64,000 nt of DNA, taken from positions 12,982,769 through 13,046,768 of the forward strand of contig CM059624.1 of NCBI GenBank assembly GCA_030435675.1, in the 5' to 3' direction. The stretch comes from Steinernema hermaphroditum (lineage: Eukaryota; Nematoda; Chromadorea; Rhabditida; Steinernematidae). Made by a program: the position numbers and the translations under genes. The notes under the pieces were generated by a model, which was not told where the DNA came from, made no database searches, and saw nothing but the letters and a program-made list of their open reading frames with translations. Positions 54,468 to 64,000 of this stretch are shown one piece after another. Position 1 is the stretch's first letter, and each line of letters begins with the position of its first letter.

Positions 54468-55610
54468 TTGTTTCGGTGCTAACTGTTAACTATGTTATGC
54501 ATTGAAAAATACGCAAAAATCATGTTAGCCCCTCTCGTAATAGGATCAATCACAGCAACAACTAGATGCTGGGAGATGAAAATGGGAAATTTGAAAAATC
54601 TGATTCCGATAGAGGCTCAAATGGTGGAGCACAGCGAACGAGGTGAAATTCCGAATGTTCTGGCGGTGACGGTGAGGTAGTGGAACTACGACTCTCTGGC
54701 TGGGCTGTGCGAGAGTCGAGAATCAGGAGTCCTTGGAGTCCCTGGTATTTCAAGACTTCTGGGAGCCGGGCCCACAATTGCAACAACAACGATAGATAAA
54801 AGCTACCTCGACCCCTTCTTCTTTCGATGTCACCGGACCGAGCACAGTTCTTTGGTAAACGCGTCTGTTCTGGCGATTTGTGAATGGTTCCAGAGTGAAC
54901 ATTTGTCATTTATGAACCGGGTGGTTCCATGCAATACAGAAAACGAGGACAGAGATGAATTTTATGTTAAAATTCACATTTCGAGAAAAGTTGCGGCAAC
55001 TTTAGTGTCCTTCTGTAAACAACGTAAACAAATACGCGTCATGTGCCTCTAGATAATTATTTGTAACGGTCTGACGGTACTTCGGACTTCTTTAAAAAGC
55101 CTTTCACCTCGTGAATCTTCGAGCGGATGACTTTCGTTTCCCTGATTTTGCCTGTATTTTTTTCAGTCATACTTTTATGCAAGTCACCAACATCTCAGAA
55201 ATGACATATGCGTTGTAAATCATCAAATCGAGAGCTTCCAAAGAGCAACAAGCGGTGAAGAGAGAGCTTCCTTAACAAGCTAACCCTTTATTTTTAGCAT
55301 AGTGACGTCTGTTTACTTAGTGAACTCTAGCCACTCACCGCGCAAACACACGCCAGCTCAGCAAAGTTCACACTACGTTCACTGACGTTTTCAACCTTTT
55401 ACAAGTGCCTGTGACCCATTTTCTCGAAACGAATTGTGTTTTGATCGTTCAGTGCTCAACGGCGCCACCTTAACAACAACTCGCCGACCGATGGTCGATG
55501 TGCGTGAGAAAACAAATTGTCTTCTTATCGCCTTTTTTCCGGAGCTTATCGTCTATTGTGTTTACCGTTTAAGGGAAAGTTCCCTTCATTTTGGGTTCTA
55601 ACCGCCACAC
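54468..55610. other. Intergenic stretch
   Basis: No coding region supported; a minus frame at 54562-54909 has no domain features. Confidence 0.4.
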
Positions 55611-55652
55611 TATAAAATCAGGCCCTGACATAGCCTCCCCCACTCGATCGCC

Positions 55653-56247
55653 ATGCATCGAACCGTCCTCCTTCTGTGCGCCCTCTTCGCCGTCTCCTTC
55701 GGATGCAACTGCGGCATCGTGCCCCCTGATCCTCAGCGCAACTTCTGCTACTCGCCATTCGGTTCGTTAGGCTCTTGACCATCCTCTAGTTGACAGTTTT
55801 AGTTGGAGTCTTGAAGATTGTCAGCCGAAAGGACGCCACCGCCAACAACCCCTATATCACCTACGTCGGCAGCTCCATCGGCCCTAGCACCATCTTCAAG
55901 GTACCGTACACCGTTTTCATTCAGCCCATGCATTCCTACTTGCAGAAGCCTGCCAACTTCCCGCAGAACGTCCTCACCGTCAACATCTTCACGCAGAAGG
56001 ACTTCGCCATCGGCGCTGGAGACTGTGGAGTCAACTGGCTCCAACAGGGAAAGACCTATCTTCTGAACGGTAGATAGATAGCTTGAGCTCGTCCAATTGG
56101 AGAACTTTAGGTGACATCCAGAACAACAAGCTTTTCCTTCACAGCTGTCGTCAAATTGACGCTCACGACGAGTGGGCCAACGTCCCCCAGGACATCAAAC
56201 AGCCTCTCCAAGATGGAGCCTATAAGAAGAACTGTTCCAGTCAGTGA
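55653..56247 (+). CDS. TIMP-like secreted NTR-domain protein F
   Basis: Four exons, ATG 55653, stop TGA 56245-56247. Signal peptide MHRTVLLLCALFAVSFG, then CNCGIVPPDPQRNFCYSPF. Marks are ITYVGSSIGPSTIFK, FAIGAGDCGVNWLQQGKTYL and CRQIDAHDEWANVPQDIKQP. Six cysteines. TATA box TATAAAA at 55611-55617. Confidence 0.88.
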
Positions 56248-57012
56248 TCCGCTGTTTTGAGAAACGCGTGACCTTATAAAAATGATAATAAAATGCATGA
56301 GAAAACTATTAGTGCAAAATCTCCGCTTATGGGCGCTGCCTTCTGTCGCATCCGACCTTTTTTCGTCCGGAAACTGCCGAACTGCCGTCTTAACATCGGG
56401 ATCGGCTTCCTTCCAGCAAGATCTCACACACATGGAGGAGCTATGCTGCAAAGAGAAGAAACGAAAGTGCGCCGAATACCAGTCCCTGCTGTCTACGAGA
56501 TGCTATAAACGAAGAGGACGAACCAGTCTCATGAAAGGAAAAAAACATTGTAAAACTATCCAGAAAGCAGTCCAGATAGACAGTGCGCTTGCTGGGTTAA
56601 TTCGTTGTTCTTGTTGCTCCTGTATATCACCGGTCGTTTTGTGGGTCGGTCGCTTTACAATGTTTAGATGTGACTGCCCTCAGCTGTCCAGGAGTAGATG
56701 TACTTGTCGCCGGTACCTGCTGTCCGTGGCGCCAGTCGTGGACGTCGAGGGGGCGCGGGTAGGGTTTCGCCAGAGGCGTTTATATAACGTCTGGTTTTAA
56801 TAGCAACATTTCTCACGACTACATATGACTGTATGTGTCTACCGATTGACCGATTGTCTCCCTGCTCGCAGGATCTGTCTATTGTCTATAAGGCAACCAT
56901 AGCACGGAACCAAAAAGCACTCAATCATGGTCGTGTGATTGAAACACATAATGATTTCCTTATCTCTTTTTCTCGCACAATAAAAATGCTTTGGGCAATC
57001 GCCAGAGCGCAT
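56248..57012. other. Intergenic stretch
   Basis: A plus frame at 56282-56800 is open but rich in Cys/Arg without a known pattern; not called. No other feature. Confidence 0.35.
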
Positions 57013-57054
57013 TATAAAACAAGCCATTCACATTGCTTTCCTCACTCGATAGCC

Positions 57055-57661
57055 ATGAATCGAACCGTCCTCCTTCTGTGCGCCTTTTTCAGCGTCTCTT
57101 TTGGATGCAACTGCGGTATCACGGTGCCCAGTCCTCTGAACCGTTTCTGCCATTCTTATTTTGGTAATTCCAAGCTTCTATGCTACCAGTACATAACTGT
57201 TTTCAGTGGGAGTCCTTACCATTACGTCCAGAACGAACGCCACCACCGGCAACCCTGTCATCACCTATGTCGGTCGCTCCCTTTCGCCCGACACCATTTT
57301 CAAGGTAACCGCAAAGATTTCTCGATCTCAATTGAGCACTGAACTTGTAGCAACCCGACAACTTCCCTCAAGATCCCCTTGACATCAACATCTTCACACA
57401 TGACGACTTCGCCATCGATTCTGGAGCTTGTGGAGTGAACTGGCTCCAACAGGGAAAGACCTATCTTCTCAATGGTAAATAGACTCAAAATCGGTCAGTA
57501 GCAAGGCTTCTTAAGGCAATATCTGGAAGAACGCCCTCTATCTCCACAGCTGCTTCCAAATCGACGCTCATGACGAGTGGGCCAACATCCCCCAGGACAT
57601 CAAGGAGCCTCTCCAAGATGGAACCTATAAGAAGAACTGCGGTGATGACGACCATCATTGA
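57055..57661 (+). CDS. TIMP-like secreted NTR-domain protein G
   Basis: Four exons, ATG 57055, stop TGA 57659-57661. Signal peptide MNRTVLLLCAFFSVSFG, then CNCGITVPSPLNRFCHSYF. Marks are NATTGNPVITYVGRSL, DSGACGVNWLQQGKTYL and CFQIDAHDEWANIPQDIK. The tail GDDDHH is acidic and His-rich. TATA box at 57013-57019 and AATAAA at about 57684. Confidence 0.88.
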
Positions 57662-57862
57662 TACGTTTTAATATGTATCGCCAATAAATGAATAAGCATT
57701 TAAGTTATCGACACGTGGAATCACATCCTCGGAAACATTCTAATTGCACACGGTCTGAAAAACAGGATCTCGCGCGATAATCAGTGAAACACGCCATTTA
57801 TCTGATGAACCACTTTCCCCAATTTCCTTTTCCACCTCCCTTATTCCTCTTTTTCCATCAAA

Positions 57863-59403
57863 ATGCTCTTCAAACAACGCTTTATCCAAAAGGTACTTAG
57901 AAAGCTATCCGCCTACCAGCTCTCCACTAATTTCAGGCGTTTCACGCGAGAGCTCTGCGGAATCTCCTCAAATACTTCTCTTTCATCGTCGTAGTCTATC
58001 TGCTAGCTATCGCATTTTCGCCAAGATCTGCCCGAAAGTAGGATCTGTATACTTTTGGGAGACAGTAACCGTTTAGGAGGAGATACATCTTCGTCATCGC
58101 TACCCTAGACGGCTCGTCGAGTCACGTGGAAAAACTCGAGCGATTTGGAAACGTTTTGAGTAGAGCTGAGAATGAGAACATTTTATGGATCGTGTCCGAG
58201 AAGTCGCACGATCAAAACGACAACGTTCTCGACCTTTTGGGGCGGTTTAAAGTGCCGTTTATCTACTTGAATACCGATGTTGTTGGAGGAGACAACGGTA
58301 AGTAGTTGTTGCTAGACATAGAAGAATTTTTCTTTTCAAAAACTTGATTTTTTACTGGAAGTGAGGTGTTTGTCTCCTTCTCTATAGTCCAGACATCGAT
58401 GGCTCCGCTGTAGACTTTTAAGGAGCACCCTTTGTCTAGACGTCAATCGGCTTCATTTGAGGCAGACACGACCAGAGACACAGATGGAGTCCTCAGCGCC
58501 ATTGCTGTCTACACATCACTGTCTCTGTTGCAGCCAGTCTCGACTCCAGACATCGTATTCTAGGCAGTGGTTTCAGAAAGTTAGGCTCTACTTCGAAGTT
58601 TGTTGCTTTCCAATTACGTGTTTTCCAATCTTCAGCTTTTAATGAGCGCCCTTTTACTTAGAGACACGTGTTTAGTTACTATTCTGTGTTTTGACTCCTC
58701 TAACGGCACCTGGACAACATTTTAGCCAATCTGTGGAAACAACGCCAACTAGGAATCGACTTCATTTTAAAACTGTGGAAAATGGGTACTGTAGCAGAAG
58801 ATTCAGTGGTCTACTTCGCCGACGTCGACTTAGTTTACGACCCAAGACTGTTCGCAAGTCTTGAAAATGTAACAAAGGCGGCTGTGTGGCCAGTGGGTAC
58901 GTCAAAACTTCGGGAACAACTGACTATCACACGGCAAATTTAGGTATGATGGGACAGATTATCGTCAACGCTCCTGTGGTAAAGAACGGGAAACTAACAG
59001 GCCTAAAAGCAAATGCGAATCCTTCGAAACAGACGACTTCAGTGGCCACAGTGTTCCCTGGAATGGCGTTTAATGTTAAGCTGATTGTGAACTCAGGTGC
59101 CCACCCTCAAGAGACAAATCCTCGACTTTTATTTCAGGCGCCACCTTTGGTCAGTTCTGCAAGGCCAACAAAGACCTTGAAAAATGCCTCCTCAAGAGGC
59201 TAGGCGTCAAACTGAGCGACTTCGAAGTGATCAATAACGACGGAGAAGTGTTCGTTTGGTACGAAGCTCCACAGCCCATGGCCAAGCCGGTGGCAGTAAA
59301 ACGTTCGGAAGAGAAGAGTCCGAAAAAGGCGCACAGAATCAGCTTGCGGTCCGTGGAAAGAAAGTATCTGAATAGAGACAGCCATTTACTCGAAACCGAA
59401 TAA
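57863..59403 (+). CDS. GT43 beta-1,3-glucuronyltransferase-like, 313 aa
   Basis: Exons 57863-57892, 57937-58037, 58077-58297, 58726-58896, 58944-59096, 59138-59403 (942 nt). A type II membrane anchor (YFSFIVVVYLLAIAF) follows a short basic cytosolic tail. Then come ENILWIVSEKSHDQND, VPFIYLNTDV, ANLWKQRQLGIDFIL, the donor/metal site VVYFADVDLVYDPRLF (DxD kept, usual DDD reduced to DVD), VTKAAVWPVGMMG and PGMAFNVKLIV. GT43 enzymes add glucuronic acid in Golgi, for example to the proteoglycan linker. The tail after VFVWYEAPQP is basic. The final LEPL-type catalytic Glu region is diverged (RLGVKLSDFEVINNDG), so the acceptor may differ. Confidence 0.85.
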
Positions 59404-59405
59404 AT

Positions 59406-60853
59406 CTACGTAAGGAGTCCCAGCGACCTGTTCAGCTCGACTTCGGCGAATACGTCGGCGTACTCGTTCTCCCAGTCGTATATGTCGTTGAGCTGCCTTC
59501 CGCCGGCCAGGTCCTTCATCATGGACTGTAGAGCCGCGTAGTTCGGCTCTTCTTCCACTGACATCGCCAGAACGATTCTACCGAACTCCTGCATCTGCTC
59601 GCCAACGCACTCCGACACCTTCTGACAATCATCTGCTTTCTGCAAAGAACTCACATTGACAGTTGACAGCTGCGACGCCTACCAATTCAACTTTGGCATC
59701 TTTCATCTCTTTCTGGTGGTTCATATGTTTCCACGGTACTTCGCCGCGAACCAACTCGATCATCGAGTAGAAAAGGGCGATGAGATCGTCAGACGGCCCC
59801 TGTTCTTCTCGGTCGTGCACCCGAGGTGAAACGTAGCGGAGAGTACCGCGGAAGCCGGCTCGGGTGCGCCTTTCGCGCATCTTTCCATCCCTGGTTCTGA
59901 AGCGGCGTACCAATCCGTAATCGACAAGAACAAGACGGTGTTTCGACTGAAAAGAGGCCATTTAACATATGGCTTGCGAAAGGTCAAGCTTTTGTTTTTG
60001 ATCACAAGGCAGGCGACACCGTTGCACATAATTCCGAAACTGCCATCAAATCTATCCCACCAACCCGTCGGAAAATCGCATAATATCCTTACAGCATCAG
60101 TGACTCCAAAGCACATATTCGCCGGTTTCACGTCTCGATGAAGATAGCCGATCTGATGGAGCTCCTTCAGCGCTCCGATCGCCTAAAAATTCAAATTCAC
60201 AACAATAAAAGAGAGCACTGATCAACCTGCTGCATAATTCTGGCCGTTGTGCCGATAGAGAGGCGTTTCAGAAAGCTCTGCTTTCGCAGATCTCCGATAT
60301 TTACCGACAGAAGCTGCATGACGATGTAGTTCATGTCCCTTTCGACGCCAGAGCCGTACATAATAGGCGCGTGAGGCTTTCCCTGCAGCTTCAGAAGCAC
60401 TCGTTGCTCAAGGATCATGCGGCGAACGGTTTTGCCCCGTCGCTTCGTCGGCTCCACTTTCACGGCAACGGTGTCGCCCGCCTTCTGATCAATGGCGTAG
60501 TAGATCTGTCCGTAGCCACCGCTTCCGATCAGGCCCTGAACAGGAAAAAAAGCATGAACTTGTGTACAGACGAATTCGCAAAAATACTTTGATCAGCCAT
60601 CGATTCTTCAACATTTCACCGATCTGCATGAGACAATCACTGGTGTAGTACTTCTGCACGCGAGGATAAAGCCGCAGCTTCGCGCTGAAAGGAAATCACA
60701 TGAGAAAATCACTCAAACACGAACTTACACGGGTGACAAGACGTTGACTACGCATTCCGAAGACATATCCTGGGTCTTGTAACATGAAGTAACCATCGAA
60801 TGCTCCCCCTTTGGCTCTTCCATCCTGCTTCGTCTTCGTTCCCTGGACGGCAT
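59406..60853 (-). CDS. TTBK/CK1-family protein kinase, 372 aa
   Basis: Exons 60729-60853, 60588-60684, 60227-60535, 60093-60182, 59683-59946 and 59406-59639 (1119 nt, phases agree). Kinase motifs: glycine loop GLIGSGGYGQIY, lysine in VAVKVEPTKRRGKTV, catalytic loop YLHRDVKPANMCFG, DYG in place of DFG (LVLVDYGLVRRF), and GFRGTLRYVSPRVHDREEQG with DDLIALFYSMIEL. This is the tau-tubulin-kinase-like group, greatly expanded in nematodes and often sperm-expressed. The Asp of DYG is kept, so it is likely active. The N-terminus (40 residues) is Ser/Arg-rich. Its stop lies 2 nt from that of the GT43 gene. Confidence 0.9.
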
Positions 60854-61344
60854 GTTTGAAACGGCTCTATTGACCACTTTCACACTTGAAACGACCGATT
60901 GAATGCGACTTTACGACGAGAAATGCGTCGATTTCCGCCGCTCTGCAGATGAAACGGTGGACTAAATAACGAGGACCCCGTCTCATCTGTCTGATCGGTC
61001 TAGATGTCTAGTAGACATAAAAGTGCAGAACTTTTCAGACCTTTCGAGGAGAAAAGAATTGAATAAGCGAGGTTTCCAATTGCAAGCAACTTCCGTATGG
61101 GAGTCATGAGGCACGTCCATGTGGAGTACGGTAGCGAACATGCCAGCCGCACCTCCACAAAACAGAAACTACCCATTTTTCGCCCAATAATCGGAAAGCA
61201 AAAGTAGACCTGAAGGTGACGATTTTGGCATGATTACTATAGCATTTCTCTGAAGATGTTGTAAGCGACAGAGGCGTAAGTCTATCAATTCACAAGAGCA
61301 CTTCCGGATAACCCTATATGGGTCTTTAGTCAAGGGCGAGACAT
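60854..61344. other. Intergenic stretch
   Basis: Promoter side of the kinase gene. Nothing else recognised. Confidence 0.4.
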
Positions 61345-61417
61345 GCTCCCGTGGCCTAAAGGACAAGGCGTCGGACTTCTAATCCGAAGATTGCGGGTTC
61401 GAGTCCCGTCGGGAGCC
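61345..61417 (+). tRNA. tRNA-Arg (anticodon TCT)
   Basis: Acceptor stem GCTCCCG pairs with CGGGAGC. The A box TGGCCTAAAGG and B box GGTTCGAGTCC are intact. The anticodon stem TCGGA/TCCGA closes the loop CTTCTAA with anticodon TCT at 61378-61380. No intron. 73 nt. Confidence 0.96.
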
Positions 61418-63260
61418 GCTACACTTTTATTTCCATGCTTTTGGGAGTACATACTGTTTTTAAACAAAAAGTTCGTTCTTTAAAAATCTTTTTGAGCTTT
61501 GGACCACTTTCGCTTCATATCTTTTCAAATGTCTATCGTGACTCTAGGTCGCGTCTAGCATTCGGAGGCTTAGGTACGAGCTGCAAACGGCGAGCGCTCC
61601 CCGTGATTAATCAACGAGATCGGTAAGTTTCCCGCCGCTGCAAAATTACATCTTTCATCGGGTCACGACATGTCTATAGCGGTGATATGCCTCTGGCAGT
61701 GTCTACAGTAACCATCTAGAGTTTGTATATTCTTCTGTGTCGGTGCCAGATCACACCTGTGCAACGGGACTGTTGGGAGTGGCAGATAACCTGCCGCACA
61801 ATGTTATCGTCGGTTCAATTACCCAAGTTTGAGGTAAACTTTTGATCCGCTCTTTCAAATGGAAGTGGCGAGACAAATTTTGGAACTGCGTCTCTTCGGA
61901 GATGCTTATAAATCATGGCTATGCTACTTCTACAGCAAAGTCTGGTCAGTCCTAGTCTATTCTCATGTATAGGTTGAGTGTCTGAACTCTGACTATAACT
62001 CAATGAGCGTGCAAGTATCCACACACGGCTTATCGAATGTCTAGAACGGTGATATGCGTCTGGAAGTGTCTACAGTAACCGTCTGTAGTCTTCTATGCTT
62101 CTCTGCCGGTGATCACACCTGTGCAACACGACTGTTGGGAGTGGCAGATAGCCTGTTGCAAAATGGCGTTTTCGGTTTAATTACCCAAGTGCCGCGACTA
62201 ATTTTGGAAGTGCGTCTCCTCGGAGGTGCTTTTAAAGTAAAGCCATGCTAGTTCTACGCGGAAGTCCGGTCAGTCCTTGCCTACTCATGCAGAAAGTGAC
62301 TTTGAACACAGCTCGTTGAGCTTTTTCAGTTGCGCTTTGGGAATGTCGAATGTCCAATGCTGAGTGATCCAATGCCTCTGGAAGAGGATATGCTGAACAT
62401 CGCTCTATGAAAAAGAAGTTCAATATTGCATTATTTTTTTGAGTAGGTCGACTAATAGAACTCGTTGGAATGTGAGCATTGTGTAGATCTTTGAGCTACT
62501 TCCAGAGTCCTTCACACATACATCTCATATAATTTCCACGTTATCATAAAGCACCACCCACGCTTGTATGTGATATTTCAACATACTGAAAGTCTCATGA
62601 ACAGATAAACGGTTGTGCCGAAAGTGACTACAAATTAACGGGAACATATGATGGGTGACATTGTCAAAATAATAAAAAAAAACAGTTAGAGATGATATAT
62701 TGTATCGTAGCGTATCAGCTGTTGGAGAAGGTTTACGTGTTTATTCCTTATCCACGGTAAAGTCCTTGATGTTTGTTGAGAATTCCAATGTGATTCGCAT
62801 ACAAATTTGTCTACATTGTGACTTTAGGTTAGTCACATGCTCGTTGATGAATCGCGTGTACTTGACCGATTTTTGTAGGTATTGAGAGGGTGAGCTTTGA
62901 AATGGTCAATTTTATGGAACGTTAGCTCAGTCACGCCAAGTGCATGAAATAGAAAAACTTACGGAGATACATTGACCATTGACAGTCGATCCCTCTTGAA
63001 TCAGTGGGCGGAGAAGCGACAAACTGACTTGTTTCCATGTTGTTTAACTTACTCAAAAGAAAGATTCTATGAATGTTATTGGAGGTCAATCACCATTTAA
63101 CTCTAGATGCTTAACTCTTACCGCGTAACCCGTTTCTTGACATATGATTAAATGAAGTTCTTTGACGAAGACTTTGTAGTGATTTCTGGTATTATGAATC
63201 GTTGTTCATTTCATTAACAACTATAGAAGAGAGCACAAAATATTTTTGTTTTATACGAAT
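61418..63260. other. Unassigned stretch with a tandem duplication
   Basis: No coding region supported. A duplicated segment is listed separately. Confidence 0.4.
61660..62290 (+). repeat. Diverged tandem duplication, unit about 375 bp
   Basis: About 61665-61960 and 62036-62285 share GGTGATATGC.TCTGG, AGTGTCTACAGTAACC, GATCACACCTGTGCAAC, GACTGTTGGGAGTGGCAGAT and AATTACCCAAGT, then TTTTGGAA.TGCGTCTC and GGTCAGTCCT. No open frame is shared, so a repeat or structured RNA is more likely than a gene. Confidence 0.7.
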
Positions 63261-63315
63261 AAACCCGGCTGCGCGCGAATTCGCGCCCTCCAGGTACTAA
63301 AAGCCAATTAGCCTG

Positions 63316-63447
63316 TAGCCCTGCGGGCGGCAAGATTGGTGCTCATGCAAAGGGCTGAAGTTGGGGCCAAAAAAATTGTAGCCCTGCGGGCGGCAAGGCA
63401 CCATAGCCCTGCGGGCGGCAAGACACCATAGCCCTGCGGGCGGCAAG
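63316..63447 (+). repeat. Short tandem repeat TAGCCCTGCGGGCGGCAAG, four copies
   Basis: Copies begin at 63316, 63379, 63404 and 63429; the last three are spaced 25 bases. The core CCCTGCGGG is palindromic. A flanking segment GATTGGTGCTCATGCAAA repeats after the first and last copies. Confidence 0.85.
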
Positions 63448-63589
63448 ATTGGTGCTCATGCAAATGACTGAAGTTGTCCAAAAAACTGCAGCTAAAAAAT
63501 ACGCTAAAAACGGCACAAAAACTGTAGAGAAACGCAAAGCCTTGCGTCCCCAGAGATATGGTGGAAGTATAGCGCTACCATTTCAACTG

Positions 63590-63765
63590 CTTGTGTGGCT
63601 CATTGCGAACGTGCTTCGTTTGTAAGCGGGCGGTGCCGGGTTCGGTTCCCTTCGGGGTCCTTATTTTGTGTGGGTGTTTTCCCCGTGCTCACGGAAAAAC
63701 ACACACACACACAAACAGACCAACGGACCCGTCGGTTCTCCATTTATATATAGGGGATTTGTCAA
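63590..63765 (+). repeat. tRNA-derived SINE-like element
   Basis: A TGGCTCATTGCGAACG A-box-like start and GGGTTCGGTTCCC B box lie 45 bases apart, with the tRNA-type 3' end TTCGGGGTCC. A CA-repeat and a TTTATATATAGGGG tail follow. A degenerate tRNA gene is the alternative. Confidence 0.55.
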
Positions 63766-64000
63766 ATATTGACTTATATCTTTTGACTTTTAATGTCAAG
63801 TTCAAGGTTTTCGGTTCGAATTTTGAGTTTGATGGGACCTGGATTCAGTCTATGTAACACTCCAGCATAGTACCGTTCCGATCCCTCATAAGATGTATAT
63901 TGGATATGCATTCATGTGCCAATTTCTCTTATTTTGACACGATCTGCCTCCACGATGTTCGTCCTACTTCCAGTTTTAGTTATTGTGTTTATAAGAAGCT
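63766..64000. other. Window end, nothing recognised
   Basis: AT-rich; no feature can be supported. Confidence 0.4.

Noticed and set aside
56282..56800. 172-codon plus frame between TIMP-F and TIMP-G
   Set aside because: Cys and Arg-rich without a regular cysteine pattern; no promoter or splice support.

Overview
The window looks like nuclear DNA of a nematode. The evidence is a sperm-type MSP-domain gene of the SSP class, nematode-style tyrosine phosphatase and tau-tubulin-kinase-like genes, very short introns (about 40-55 nt, GT..TTTCAG), and splice acceptors placed a few bases before start codons, as expected for spliced-leader trans-splicing. No bacterial, organellar, rRNA or CRISPR features were seen. 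All gene models were joined by hand from reading frames and splice signals, so exon edges may be off by a base or two.

Layout. 1-3083: an LTR retrotransposon on the minus strand with gag and protease but no pol. 5989-8905: the last three exons of a RasGRP-like gene. 9236-11940: two compact convergent genes and a decayed CTP synthase copy. 12122-17639: an RRM protein, a tiny membrane protein and a receptor-less tyrosine phosphatase whose large intron holds four tandem tRNA-derived repeats. 18433-21416: an SLC17-type transporter. 22343-25790: a nucleotidase-like start exon, an RD-rich HIND-motif protein, a TIMP-like gene and an MGME1-like nuclease gene, all on the minus strand. 26249-32903: a large inverted duplication carrying two almost identical delta-COP genes. 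33287-40953: a ParB-like-fold protein, a second TIMP, a lysine-rich nuclear-type protein, an MSP/SSP protein and two more MGME1-like genes. 41851-48450: a tiny membrane protein and a complete EHBP1 homologue (NT-C2, CH, bMERB). 50125-57661: five more TIMP-like genes around a 1.4 kb Tc1-type foldback element. 57863-60853: a GT43 glucuronyltransferase and a TTBK-like kinase, convergent with stop codons 2 nt apart. 61345-61417: tRNA-Arg(TCT). The rest to 64000 is repeats and unassigned DNA.

Themes. Housekeeping genes for vesicle traffic (delta-COP, EHBP1) are mixed with expanded families. Seven single-domain TIMP genes encode small secreted NTR-domain proteins, each with a TATA box and a near-identical start region. 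Three MGME1-like PD-(D/E)XK nuclease genes share exon sizes. The PTP, TTBK-like and SSP genes belong to families that are sperm-enriched in nematodes, so this may be a germline-expressed neighbourhood (inference). Most unusual are the 99.7 % identical delta-COP palindrome, the TIMP and MGME1 expansions, the ParB-like gene, and the tandem SINE array inside the phosphatase intron.
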